Source: Blumeriella jaapii (Eukaryota; Ascomycota; Leotiomycetes; Helotiales; Drepanopezizaceae). From it: a stretch of DNA of 64,000 nucleotides. Every line of letters starts with the position of its first letter. The first letter of the stretch is position 1. Under the pieces are notes generated by a model. The model was not told the DNA's origin. It did no database searches and worked only from the letters and a program-made list of their open reading frames with translations. A program made the position numbers and the translations under genes. Location of the stretch: NCBI GenBank assembly GCA_009599575.1, contig VWND01000018.1:372001-436000 (forward strand). The letters run 5' to 3'. Below are positions 34,643-45,959 of this stretch, piece after piece.

Positions 34643-34675
34643 GGGCTGGGCTGGGCTGGGCTGGCTGGCTGGCTG
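34643..34675 (+). repeat. GGGCT pentamer repeat, G-quadruplex motif
   Basis: Four GGG tracts spaced by CT (34643-34660) followed by GGCT units. The pattern G3-N2-G3-N2-G3-N2-G3 fits the standard intramolecular quadruplex rule. It lies about 105 bp upstream of the HAL4 start, G-rich on the plus strand, which is the template strand for HAL4. Confidence 0.75.
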
Positions 34676-35152
34676 CCGGCTCGGATCCGGTCAGATGCGA
34701 GATGGCCCGATAAACGAATACGCCAATCGCAAGTGCGAGGCGAGGGCGATGGGGGTGATCACGCACGATTCGAAACTACGGAGCGACAGCACTGTATGTA
34801 CAGTCTGAAAGAATTCCGTACGGCTGAACAGCTCGTAGGAGCCAGGATGACGTGGTGAGGTGAGGTTTGGATTAAGGTGCTCTGCCTGTGGTACCCAAGA
34901 ACACCAGGCGGGAGGTTAATAAGCCGCGAGGTCTTTGACACGAGGATGAGATGTAGCCGAACGATGATGAATCCATCAGCCGAGCAAGCCGGAAATCGTG
35001 ATTGATGACTGGAAATAATCGTCCGAGAGCATGCAGAAGGATGCACAAAGGCCGGCAGCCTCTCCTCGACCTACAGTACAGTGCAGAGCTTCCAGCAAGA
35101 TAAGCTGCGCCAGCGGCTGTGAAGGGAAGTCACAAACTCAAACAATGTCGCT

Positions 35153-35175
35153 GGGCTGGGCTGGGCAGGGCTGGG
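35153..35175 (+). repeat. Second GGGCT repeat, G-quadruplex motif
   Basis: Five GGG tracts spaced by CT or CA, the same unit as the block at 34643, about 600 bp upstream of the HAL4 start. Confidence 0.75.
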
Positions 35176-36488
35176 CAACGGGCACACGCAAATAATCCGA
35201 GATCTCGCATAGATCGATGCGAGCCCTGAGCAAGAGAGAGAGGTGTGACCGCTTGCTGGACCGCCGCCGTGACGGTGAAAGGTCTTGTTTACTCCGACTC
35301 GCTTATCTCTCAGACCGCCACGGGATCGGTCCTCAGATCCCGTTCTAGTACGGGTTTTTGCCCCTTCGCCCGAGGCTTCGCTACTTCAAAAAGCATGCCC
35401 TTCGACCCGGGATCCCTGATTTCCCGGTTCCGATGCAGGTTCCGACACAGATCACCGGGCCTTTCGAGTTTCCGTTGGTGGGTGCATGGATGTGGAGAAG
35501 GTCTAGATTTCGAGTCCAGTCCGAGAAAATCCATCTTGCAGCTGTACTCTACTGACGTCTTCATCGCTTTGATCTCCATCAAAACAATCAATTGCCTTTT
35601 TGCAGAAAGGTTTACTGCACTTGGTGCCATAACAAGACCTTCGCTTGGGAGGTGGGGTATAATTGATAAGAGACTTCCTCTCCTACGGACCTCCTCCTCT
35701 GACTACCTACTATGTACTGTACAGTACCACCCCTACCCATGATTGCTTCTACTATGGTACTTGTGCGAAACAATGTTGATTTTACGTCCGCGTAATACTC
35801 CATCACAAGGTGGTATCTGCAAAGGCATTATCCAATAATAGAAAGCAGCATTGCCGAAGTTCTAGAAAGCAAGGATTTACGCACAGATGTCAAGCTAATA
35901 TTATTTCACCCAAGTACGAAGTACTGTACAGCATAAGGGGCAACACCAACCCCCCCCCCTGTAGGCCACTCGCTTGATTCGACGTTGAAAGTGGCTTGTG
36001 CCATCCAATCCCAGGGGATACGGTCAAGGTGTCGATTCTCATGTTTCTCCGATCCGTCTCCTTCAACCTGCTGGCTGTACCCCGATCATGGAAACTCGTA
36101 CTGCTCGTAGCTTCATTCTTGCCTTTTGCCAGATACGGCGGCGGTAATACGAGAACGGTATTCCATGCACGTTCCACTTTCTATTGTATATGGAGTCTGA
36201 CCCATAGTATACCACCCGTGATATACACCCGATGAACGCCGCCGCCATGTTGTTGATGTACAAGTGGAATCGGGAATGCCATGCTTCGCTTCGAACAGCT
36301 GTTCTCCCTGAGCCCTCTTCAATACCGCACTAATCCAACCAGCCTTCGATGTCACATCGACATTTGCCGTACGACACATCCACAACCACATCCTCGTCCA
36401 CCCAATTCCCCGTCTCTTATCGCCTCCCTCCTGTATCCCTCGTTACTCCTTCATCTGCCTCAAGTCCCACCAACATCCCGCCCCTCTC

Positions 36489-37106
36489 CTAGACCTTGAC
36501 CTCTACACCCACGCTCTTCGCAGTGCTAACCACGCTCTTGCACAACCCCTCCAGACTCAACCCGCTCAGCCTCAGCTCGCTCTGCTTGATCTTCGCAATC
36601 TCAAAGACATGCTTCAGGCTGATCGTCCCCACAATCTCGTTCCCGCTCTTGCCCTTCAGCTTCCCCTTCATCGTCTCCACGTTCGCCGCCTTCAGCAGCA
36701 GGTAGCTCGTCGTCGGCGTCCGGATCTCAAAGTGAAAGGACCGGTCTGGCCGCACCGTCACTCGCGCGGGCGTCGGCGTTCCGGGAACCATGTGCGCGGT
36801 GCGTGCGTTGAATTCCTGCTCACGGCCGCCGACTTTGGTCAGTCTTGCGATCTCGTACATGTATATAGATTGAAAGATGCATTTATCTATTGCAAAAATT
36901 GCTAGGTGACGCGGCGGAAGGAAGGAGAGGGAGCTGGGGAATGGGAAGTTACAGAGGTATGCAAAAAGGTAACGTACTTTGCAGAAGTCGATCGACTTCA
37001 CTCCTTTGCTGCCCAGCGCGGGACCAACGGGCGGACTGGGTGTGGCCTGCCCGGCGCCGACGATCAACTTCACGATCTGGTCTGTTGCTGATTTCGCGCG
37101 GGACAT
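36489..37106 (-). CDS. MRPL19: Mitochondrial large-subunit ribosomal protein uL11m
   Basis: Protein uL11 forms the GTPase-associated stalk base of the large ribosomal subunit. Exons on the minus strand 37106-36978 and 36815-36489 give 151 residues, with a 162-nt intron. Conserved blocks: [83 protein letters not shown] and [20 protein letters not shown]. The start is the first ATG before the basic stretch [14 protein letters not shown]. Cytosolic uL11 differs clearly (it lacks [11 protein letters not shown]), so the bacterial/mitochondrial type is firm; the missing long presequence agrees with the yeast protein. Confidence 0.93.
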   Translation of the reverse strand: MSRAKSATDQIVKLIVGAGQATPSPPVGPALGSKGVKSIDFCKVRYLFAYLCNFPFPSSLSFLPPRHLAIFAIDKCIFQSIYMYEIARLTKVGGREQEFNARTAHMVPGTPTPARVTVRPDRSFHFEIRTPTTSYLLLKAANVETMKGKLKGKSGNEIVGTISLKHVFEIAKIKQSELRLSGLSLEGLCKSVVSTAKSVGVEVKV

Positions 37107-38237
37107 GCTGTATTGTTGTTGTAGTCTCGCGAGTTTGGGGTTCGATTGAGGAGTGAGTGCGCTTGGGGAGCTGGGGAACTTTTTCTGGTACTGTATCTTG
37201 GGGTGAGCTGGGGAGGGAGATTGTGGATCGGATGAGGCTGAATAAAAGTGTGGCGGTGTGGCAGAGTGTGGCTGGTCGATATCACGTGTGTAAACGATCA
37301 AGCCCTACAAGTTGTGTTGAATTTTAAGGATATATTTCCTGGCTGGGTCGAGTTGTTCGCTCGGTTCGAACTTTCAGAGAGACTTCCGTACACGAATGTA
37401 AACATTCAAGCACGAAGCCCGCGGTTCGCCCCATCTCGATTGATCAAGTCCTAAGTACAGCCGAGTTTGGGTCAATACCTAGAGAATGCTTTCAAGAGGT
37501 CTACTGGTTGAAACCAACAAGACCAATCTCCACTGACTCCTTGGCCATGTGTTTCTCCACGCATGGCATATAGCTCTCTAGAAGCTTCCTGTTCAACCAA
37601 GAATCCCATGCTTAGTAGATATTTTGAGAGAACAGAGGCCAAAGGTTCTTCCATTTACGTTGACTTCTTCAACCTTCCAGAGCCGTACTCTGCTGTCCCA
37701 ACCACGAGTTAAATTTCGCATTAACATCGACGACGGTTCAAGACGGGATGATATAGCTCAAGGGGATTAATGCAACAAAGTCCGGGCAGAGCCTTACAAC
37801 TACTGCGATTGACTTGTCGGTTGTAAACAAGCTGAGAAAAAAGAACGGGCGTCTGTCAGAAAATGTAGAATTGGACCTATTTTTTTTTAGAGAAAATCGT
37901 GGCCAACAGACAGAGGTGTTGTAATCATCGATCTTACCTCATATATCGGCAGGATCGACTTAGATGCTATTAAACAACATGTCTTGGAAATACAGGATTC
38001 TACTGTACAATTGTTGATGCGAAATCTTAAGAACGCCGGGAACAAGCTTGCTAAAGCCACCCCCTCGGTGCTGACGTAGCCACGAGGCGCTGGCGAGGGC
38101 GAGGCTTCATCTAAACTTCCCTTCTACATTAGGAGGCCCCCGCCTATGATTAACATCACCACTTCAGACAAAGCACTTCTCTCCACCTTCACCACCATTA
38201 CCAAGTACCTCTCAATCCCTTCTTGAATCATTTCAAG
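37107..38237. other. Divergent upstream region MRPL19/SVF1
   Basis: 1.1 kb between divergent genes. A T-run lies at about 37881-37889 and a C/T-rich leader precedes SVF1. No gene is seen. Confidence 0.5.
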
Positions 38238-39555
38238 ATGTTGTCCTGGGCGCAACGCAAGTATGGCATTCTTCCCGCTTGGTTCGAAAGCTTGCTAACC
38301 ACAGTTCCCCGCAATAAGGCTGGCTGATGTCGCTGGTACCCCCGAACCCATCTACGGCCCTGATGCAATCCAGTCTGTCGACAGGCAAACCGCGGAAACC
38401 CCATACACGGAACTTAAGAGAGATGGGTTCGCATGGGCTGCTATGAATGTAACATCTGTGGAGACCCAGGTTTTCTACTTGCAGGCGGAGACCGGTGAAA
38501 TCGCATTCGTGCAGGTTATTCACAGCAACGTCGTGTATGGCTCCTCGAGCTCTTGTGAATGGATTGGACTCAGAATATAGGCTAACATGGGATAAAGCGG
38601 TATTCGGACAACTTCTCAGTTCAACTGCAAGATATATTATCCAAAGAAGGACAACAAGCCCAATTTGTGGTGCTCTGATCAACTAAGCGATGTCGACTTT
38701 AGTGACGACAAGACCAGCTTCTATGCCAAAAACCTCGCTGTTGAGCTCTCGGATGATGGCAATACATATACAATCAAGTCTCTGGTGAATGAAGCCACGA
38801 TCGTCAATCTTGCTGTTACTAGAACCGCCCCCGGCTTCAACGTTGGAAAGGATGGCAGTTCATACTTTGGCAGCGACCCGAAGGCACCGTGGGGGAGGAT
38901 CAGACATGGTTTCTGGATGAGGGCTTCTGTTTCAGGCACAATCACTACCGCAGACGGAGCAATCAATTTCAAGGGAAATGCACTGTTCGTCCATGCTCTG
39001 CAGGGCATGAAGCCCCACCACGCTGCCGCGAAGTGGAAATTCTGCAATTTCCAAAGCGAGAACTACTCGGCTTTCATGATGGAATTCATTACTCCTGCTT
39101 CCTATGGAAATACCACTGTTACCGTGGGCGGGCTTACCAAGGGCAACGAGCTCGTTACTGCTGGGTCGTCTGGTAAAGCTACGTGGACAAAAGTCAAGGC
39201 TGACACCGTCAGCGGGTGGTCACCTCCGGAGGCTGCAAAGTTCGAGTGGAGTGGCAAGAGTAAGGATGGAAAGGACGTGATCGCGGTGATTGACACTACT
39301 CTCAGCGATCATTTTGACCGCGTCGATATCATGGCCGAAGTCCCAGGTTTCGTCAAATCGATTGTAGCTGGAGCTGCGGGAACGAGACCTTTTATTTACC
39401 AAGTATGCCTTCTTCTTCCCCCTGATTTAACCATCCCAGGACTGACCAAACCGCAGTACCCAAACACCCCCACTGCTTTGACAATCAAGATTGGCGACGA
39501 GGAGATTACTGAGCAAGGAACGCTTTACGCTGAGGCTACTTTCATATCGGAATGA
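38238..39555 (+). CDS. SVF1: Survival factor 1 (Svf1) lipocalin-like protein
   Basis: Svf1 proteins protect against oxidative stress and are linked to sphingolipid (ceramide) handling between ER and Golgi. Exons 38238-38260, 38319-38534, 38598-39402 and 39457-39555 give 380 residues, normal for the family. The N terminus (MLSWAQRKLADVAGTPEPIY) is an amphipathic membrane-binding helix. Two lipocalin-like halves follow: DGFAWAAMNVTSVETQVFYL and FNCKIYYPKKDNKPNLW; then APWGRIRHGFWMRASVSGTI, ALFVHALQGMKPHHAAAKW, FCNFQSENYSAFMMEF and VDIMAEVPGFVKSIVAGAAG. Introns 1 and 2 end at AAG rather than CAG or TAG; the nearer CAG in intron 1 leads to a stop, and frame decides the other. Confidence 0.92.
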
Positions 39556-39983
39556 CCCTGTGATAAGTTTCGATGATGCACAGCTCCCTGTTTATATGAT
39601 GTATGATCGTCCGGCGTTGAGTAGAGGCAAAGACATTCGTTGGGTATTCACGATAGCATTAAGTCTTGGAGACCGTAGTGCATTAATGGAGTCCCTGGGT
39701 GAAGACTTGGACCCAATTTTGCTTTGCTGTTTCCTCTTGCATCTTCTCTTTTTGGTGACATTTATCTTTTTTCTCAAGTAAGATGAGTTCCTCGATTCCG
39801 GATTCGTAGCAATGTTTGCGGCTCTGATCTCAGGCGATTCCTTTGATAGAGCTCCAACTAAAACGCGCCTGATGCCTGCACGTGCCCGTGTTTCCGCCCC
39901 ACCCCACGCGCTACTTCGCTGTCGTCGCGCTATTAATCGACAATCAACAACAACAATCTCCAAAACCACCACGTCCGTACAAA
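39556..39983. other. Spacer between SVF1 and the H4 variant
   Basis: SVF1 3' flank and H4-variant leader. It is rich in ACAACAACAATC-like sequence just before the ATG. No other gene. Confidence 0.5.
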
Positions 39984-40798
39984 ATGCCTCCGTTGTTCTC
40001 CTCGAACCATTCTGGCCGCCGCTCAGATGGCAGACCATCTGTTTCTGGCAAGGGGCCGAACGCATACGCCAACGCTGCCGCCGGTCGTGGAAACGGAGCA
40101 AAGGGCTTGGGTCTCGGCAAGAGCTCTGGTATCGGTATTGGTAAGGGCAAGATTAGAGGTCTCGGAATCCCGTTGAGAAAGTAGGTGCTATCCGGCTTCG
40201 TGGCTCCGGCGCATCTTTTTGCTTATCCTATTGCTTGCGCAGGGGTCGCAAGATTATCAAAGATAACATCCAAGCTATTAGTAAGTAACCAATCTGCTCT
40301 TGTGACAAGTGACCGTATATCTAACAATGCTCGCAGCCAAGGGTGACATCCGGTACGTTTGAACAGCCTTAAAGGATTGAAATGCCCTTTCAGAGCCTTC
40401 ACTCTTCCATTTACTTATTCTCGATGCACAAAGCTGACAGACGATATTGTCGCAGACGTTTGGCTAGACGTGGTGGTATCAAGCGAATCTCTGCTGGGAT
40501 TTACGACGAGATTCGCAATGCGATGAAGAACCACTTGACAGATGCAAGCATACAGCCTCTAATATTAAGTTGTGTATCTAATGTCTTCCTACAGATCATA
40601 AAGAATGCTGTCACGTACACCGAATATCAAAACCGAAAGACTTGCACTGTCACTGATGTAAGCATACCTTCGGTTCCTGATCTGGTACTATACTAATGGA
40701 GATAGGTCATCTTCGCCCTAAAGACTCTTGGTAGACCAATCTATGGTTTTGATAGAGATACTTATGAGCCAAAGGCAGGCAAGAGCAAGAAGGCTTAA
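39984..40798 (+). CDS. Divergent histone H4 variant
   Basis: Histone H4 relative of 164 residues, against about 103 in canonical H4. Six exons: 39984-40180, 40243-40280, 40337-40352, 40456-40543, 40595-40657 and 40706-40798. The histone fold is clear: [56 protein letters not shown] and [18 protein letters not shown]. The N-terminal tail is extended to about 70 residues, Gly/Ser/Lys-rich ([19 protein letters not shown]) and lacks the canonical KRHRK patch (here RKGRK). The C terminus adds a basic tail ([15 protein letters not shown]) after GF. Neurospora is known to carry a divergent H4 variant gene (hH4v); this is probably the same class. The fourth intron appears to be GC-AG, and exon 3 is only 16 nt. 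The role is unknown. Confidence 0.88.
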
Positions 40799-42146
40799 AA
40801 GTATTCGATGTTATGTCCTTGGACAGCCTGAATCTCTTCACCTGCTTTCGACATCCGCCTTTCTTTTGCTTTCGAATCTTGCCTTTTTCAGCGAAAGAGT
40901 CTTGCACGATACCATTTGGCAAGTTCTCGACTACATCTGGCGTTACGGTTTGGGGCTTGGCTAGGTGTTCAGGTTCTGATATCACGGTTGGCTTGGCTGA
41001 TTCTCTTAATGTTTTCTCACTCTTGCTTTTGAAGGGATGGATATGGCATCGATAATGCTGTAGATGAATCAGTTTGCTTTTAGAGGGGTCTGATAATAAG
41101 TCATGACAGTACAGTCTTCTCTGAATGAATCAAAGCCTGATTGTAAAAAACGGCATATTCTCGTGATTTTCATGAAATGGGTATCATGCGCTAATCAGTA
41201 CTATTTCCCCAACAAATCGAAAGACTCCAATATACCTACCTACCTTGTTGATCCTCCGCTTCTCAGTAGGCCCTCGGTCCCTCGATCTTTACTACTTGCT
41301 CTCCCCTTTCTTCATCTTCTCCTCCAACTCTATCCTCCGCCCCCATTCCACACTTCCCCACACCTGATTCCCGACATCCTTGGTCTCTCTTCTTTTCCAT
41401 TGTTTGCTTGTTTTCCAACGTAATTCAGGACTTACGCGCGGGGGGAGGCTGGGGGGGGGGGGACTTGGGCGGTGAATTCTGTGCTGATTTCAATTCCTGT
41501 TGTTGAACGTGTTTGTTGAAAGTGGCAGCTATGGGCTATACTCAGGATCCAAGAAGATTGAATGAACTTTCTGGTTCTGTTTTTCCACCATGAGTGCCAG
41601 ATCACGGTTAGTCTTGAAAGTCGGGTCCTGATATTGGAGGATTGCGAAGTTTGGTGAGATGGAATTAGAATAAGAAGTCTAAAAAATTAAATTCATACAA
41701 GTCTCCAGGCTCGGGTTGGTGGGCTCAATATAAGCCGGGTCTATTCTTTTCAATTACGGAGCGTATGACAAAAATGGTACGAAATAGCCAGCTGCAGAAG
41801 CCTCTCTCTATCAGGTACACCAGATCAAAGATAGTTTGCTACTGTATCTCATCTTGATGAAAGGGACTACTTGCAATCCGAAACGTCTTCAGCGCGAGGC
41901 TCTTGGAAAGCCAGAAGCTCAGGGGGGTTGATGTTTTGATTGATGCCAAGTAACAAAGCGAAATCAGCTGATTCCCCGAGGTGCGGCCGACGTGGTCCTT
42001 GACTAGAACTTTCGAAGCTCGGAAAAAAATCATATAACCTCACTCACTTCTTTCTCCACGCTCTACAAAAACCAGACTCCACCTACAATCTTGCAATTAA
42101 ACAATCTGCACAACTAACTGTTACGATCGACCTACAATTTGCAGAT
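40799..42146. other. Intergenic spacer, 1.35 kb
   Basis: No gene is seen. It has a GTACAG word near 41110, a G-run of 12 at 41451-41462 after a C/T-rich stretch (41262-41400), and the leader of HSP10. Confidence 0.5.
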
Positions 42147-42797
42147 ATGGTACGTCTTCTCGCCCTCTCCTAGCAATTATGGAAGGGGAAAACCAGAGAC
42201 TAGGAGCTGGGAGAGCTCACCAGCAAACAATTCCTGCTGTTTCTCTCCTCCTCCAATTCGATTCTCATTCCTCTCCCTACATTGTAAAATAATGGCGTTA
42301 GGGCTAATTGGTATGACCAATTTAGTCAACCACTCTGAAGTCCATTCGCTCCCTCGCGCCCCTTCTCGACCGCGTCCTCGTGCAGCGCATCAAGGCTGAG
42401 ACCAAGACCGCTTCCGGCATCTTCCTCCCCGAGTCGGCCGTCAAGGAGCTGAACGAGGCGAAGGTGCTGGCGGTTGGACCTGGAGGACTGGATAAGGATG
42501 GCAAGAGGGTCGCTTGCGGTGTCAAGGCTGGTGACCGGGTTTTGATTCCTCAGGTACGTGATCGACTCAGGAGTGTTAATTGGCAAGCGAGGGCAGAGGG
42601 ATAATGGGGAGGTATTTTACAGATGGGTGAGCACAAGATGAGCTGACAGCTAGCAGTATGGTGGATCCCCAGTCAAAGTTTGGAGACGAGGAGTACTCTC
42701 TGTTCAGAGACCATGAGTAAGACCTTCCATCTACCTTGATCTCCTAACAAAGCATCTGACAAATTGTCGTAGTATCTTGGCCAAGATCAACGAGTAA
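42147..42797 (+). CDS. HSP10: Mitochondrial 10-kDa chaperonin Hsp10 (one-base frame break)
   Basis: Hsp10 is the co-chaperonin lid of Hsp60 and is essential for mitochondrial protein folding. Exons 42147-42149, 42341-42553, 42657-42716 and 42773-42797; the first coding exon is the ATG alone. The protein reads SIRSLAPLLDRVLVQRIKAE, the mobile loop KTASGIFLPES, LNEAKVLAVGPGGLDKDG, GDRVLIPQ, YGGSPVKV, GDEEYSLFRDH and ILAKINE. Between YGGSPVKV and GDEEY there is one base too many, in a TTT at 42679-42681. If one T is dropped the protein is 99 residues and fully conserved. Without that, a downstream acceptor (CCCCAG before 42671) would still give an in-frame but shortened protein reading IPQSKFGDEEY. 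An assembly error is the simpler view. Confidence 0.9.
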
Positions 42798-43610
42798 ACA
42801 CCACCCTACAAAGTCAAGTCTCGAGAGCGCTGGTACGGTGGGAGGAATATGTACAACAATTGTATAAAAGCTAGTGAGCGATGCACCTAAGCTTGATGTG
42901 AAATTGCATGCGAAAGACGGGAGAAGAGATCACTTGTTGTAAGCTAGGGGAGAACATCGGAACTGGGCAGCGACGTGAAATGAAATCTCCTCTCTGGTGT
43001 GTATGTCTGCTGTTATTTGTGTCAAAAGCAAGTCTGTTTTTCCCCAGGGTTCATCTATGCTGCATCGCCGCTCTTGTTTCTCCCGTTCAAGCAGTTGTCG
43101 CTAACGTATGATTTAATCAAGAGAAATGCAAATTTTCTTTATTCAATCAGAGGATGTGGGAGAGTAGTATGATCATGCTTGTTGAGAATCCATCTGATCT
43201 TTCATATTGAAAAATCTCTTATTTTTCTCTAAAGCAAGGCTGCGCGTGATAGTCTACTCCTGTTTCTCCTTTTCACGTTCTTTTTATTTCTTGCCTTTTT
43301 TTAACTGATGCGCCTGATTCCTTTTCACTTGTGATTCAATTCCTTGTAAGCCAACTTACCGTGAATGTCCGCACAATAACAAGACGCGGTGTTATTGTTT
43401 ACGCGGTGACACCTCGACGCACAAAATTAATCACGTCGAGGTTTCGAATCAGACGCACACACGCTTTTCCAACGCCCCTTAAGAACCCTGCGTGTAACGT
43501 TCTCCTCGAGTGTTCCTTTATGCTGGCTATCTTCTAACGCCCTGTTTTGCATATCCTGCAAATTCTTCAAAACCTCGAAGCTTCGAACAAGATCGGCTGG
43601 ACTTTACAAT
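42798..43610. other. Intergenic spacer
   Basis: HSP10 3' flank and upstream region of the AA16 gene, rather AT-rich. No gene is seen. Confidence 0.5.
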
Positions 43611-45959
43611 ATGAAGATCTCAACACTTGTCTTCGCACTTACTGTGCTCCGAGGAGTCGCTGGCCACAGCGCCTTCACAAATCTTTGGGTCGACGGCACG
43701 GATCAGGGCGATGGTACATGCGTACGCATGCGCATGAAACCTGACGTAGCTACAGATCCCATCAGAGATCTGAAGAGCAATGATATGGCCTGTGGTAAGC
43801 TATTCCCGGTTTTGACCTCTTGTGCTATACTGACGACGCGCAGGGTTTGATGGCACCAAAGGCGTCGCTCGAGTATGTCCAGTCAAACAAGGAGCTAAGC
43901 TGGGCTTCGAGTTCCGCGAGGTCCCCAATAATTCGAAGCTCGGCGCCATCGACGGCTCCCATAAAGGACCTTGCTCTATCTACATGAAGTATGTCGACTC
44001 CGCCATCAAGGATACCGGTGTCGGTGACGGCTGGTTCAAGGTTGTTGGCGCTGGCTACGATCCCGCCTCGTCAAAATGGTGTACCGAGATCCTTAATGCT
44101 AACAAGGGCATCATGTCTTTCCCTATCCCGACCGACCTCGCTGGCGGATACTATCTAGTCAGACCAGAACTTCTTTCTCTACATGAGTCCGATAAGAGCC
44201 CCCCGGATCCGCAGTTTTATGTAGGCTGTGCGCAAATATTCTTGGAGTCCAAGGGGAACAAGGTTCCAAGTCAGACGGTCAAGATCCCGGGTCTTGTGGA
44301 TATCACCAATCCGTCAGTTTTGTTCAATATCTACGAGCCCAAGTGGCCGTACCATGTTCCGGGACCAGGTGTTTACACGGCTGGCAAGAGTCCTGCAAAG
44401 ACAGTACGCGGAGTGGAGAAACAGACGGAAGGAATGCTTCCAGGAAATGTAGAAATGACGAACGCAAATTGGTGGGGTACCAAGCTCGACAAGTACCATA
44501 CTGAAGATGGATGCTGGAATGTAAGTCTTCTTGTTGAACTTCTACCCAGTCTCCTTGTGTTGCGGGCCCCAGCTAAGTGTCATATTAGGCCAGCACAGTA
44601 TGCTTCGCTCAAACCGAAACCTGCTACAACTCTGCGCCTCCAACTGGATCTACCAATTGTCATGTATGGGAGGATAAATGTCTTGGAATCCAGAAGGCCT
44701 GCGACCGTGGCGACTTTGTTGGCCCCCCTAGCTTCTCCGGGACCAAGACTTCGCATATAGGAGTGGAGAGTCATAAGAGAAATTCCAGCCCGATCGTCCA
44801 CGAGGAAAGCGGTTCAATCGAGAATAAACAGGCGGCGATACATGGCTCTTCAGGACCTCCTGAGCATGTCATGGCTCCTAACACGCTGGTCAAAACCATA
44901 CTGGTGGACAATGCAGCTCCCATCGTCATTACATTCACGGCCCTTAAGGATCCAGCGACCCCAAGCTCTCCTTCTTCCCCTCTCACTTCAAATTCTGGGT
45001 CAACAACTTTACCCTCATCTACAATATCAGCCAGCTTTGAGCTAGTTTCTGATGCCCCGGGCTCTCACTCGGTTTCGAGTTCGATTGTAGCAAGTGAAAT
45101 GCCTCCCGCGAGAGCGAATCCTGATTCCAGTAGGTTGAGGTTGCAGACTACGACTTCAAGAGCTGCAACCCTTGGCTCTCCAACCTTTTCACTGCTGGTC
45201 TCACCACCAACTGACCCACCGAGCTCGACTTCTGTTCCAAGAACAACTACTGTTCTCGACATAGACAATGAGGTCAGTAGCTTCACATCGAGCTCTCTAG
45301 CTGCCGCTTTGGCGACTCAATTTCCGGCTCTTTCTACCACTGAAGACTCTGGAGAGATGCCATCGTCTTCCGAAACAGTCAAGGACTCGTCAAACTCACT
45401 GGCTCAGAGTGCGACTCCCTCCGTATTCCCGTCAGCCGTTTCAAGCCCAGTTGGACCAACAGACGATTCATACACACCCCCTTCGTCACTCCTCAGCTGC
45501 TCTTGCCCTAGCAGAACCTCGAACGACCTCACACCATCGTCGTCGTCATTCAGCTCAGCCGACAGTCCCATCCTCGAGATCATCCCCGTCACTTCTAACG
45601 CCAATGCTACCGGAAAACCACTTTTCCCTTTCGAAAAATCTGCAATCGCCGGCGCAACCAACTCCACGACCTCCTCCCCCGTCGCAGCTTCTAATAGTAC
45701 CCGCTCCCCAAGCACCGCACAAGCCACACCTAACTGGTCTCCCGACGAAACATGCGGCCGTGGAGATAACTTCGTGTGCAAGGAGTCTTGCTGCTCGCTC
45801 AGTGGCTGGTGCGGCACCACCGACGAGCACTGCTCGGAGGTTAACTGCCAGCCAGAGTGGGGACTGTGTGAGGAAGAGGGGAAGCAGTTCGCGGTCACGC
45901 AACCGAAAGTTCGTGCTACGAGGATGTTGAGAAGAGGGTGGAGGATGAAGGAAGAGTAA
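43611..45959 (+). CDS. Secreted AA16 lytic polysaccharide monooxygenase with X278 and CBM18 modules
   Basis: Copper oxygenase that cleaves crystalline polysaccharide. Exons 43611-43794, 43844-44520 and 44589-45959 give 743 residues. The signal peptide (MKISTLVFALTVLRGVAG) is followed directly by the N-terminal histidine of the copper brace (HSAFTNLWVDGTDQGDGTCV). AA16 hallmarks: SNDMACGFDGTKGVARVCPV, FEFREV, the second brace His in DGSHKGPCSIYMKYVD, GDGWFKV, GGYYLVRPELLSLHESD, and the axial Tyr region PQFYVGCAQIFLES. After about residue 280 comes an X278-like module (DGCWNAS, TETCYNSAPPTGSTNCHVWE, GDFVGPPSF). A Ser/Thr-rich linker of about 350 residues, surely O-glycosylated, leads to a C-terminal chitin-binding CBM18 (TCGRGDNFVCKESCCSLSGW, CGTTDEHCSEVNCQPEWG). 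No GPI signal. AA16 is known on cellulose; CBM18 suggests chitin or cell-wall targeting, an inference. Confidence 0.88.

Larger units (their letters stand above)
34540..36488. other. Upstream region of HAL4-type kinase, 1.9 kb
   Basis: No gene was found. It contains two GGGCT repeat blocks (34643-34675 and 35153-35175), several GTACAG/TACTGTA words (about 34793, 35072, 35713-35728, 35921-35930), and a C-run near 35948. A long upstream region fits a regulated kinase gene. Confidence 0.5.

Noticed and set aside
35245..35742. Frame of 165 codons in the HAL4 to MRPL19 gap
   Set aside because: No domain, composition like the spacer, no intron or promoter signal.
45409..45930. Plus-strand frame of 173 codons inside the AA16 linker and CBM18 exon
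   Set aside because: Alternative-frame shadow; the CBM18 frame is conserved and continuous.
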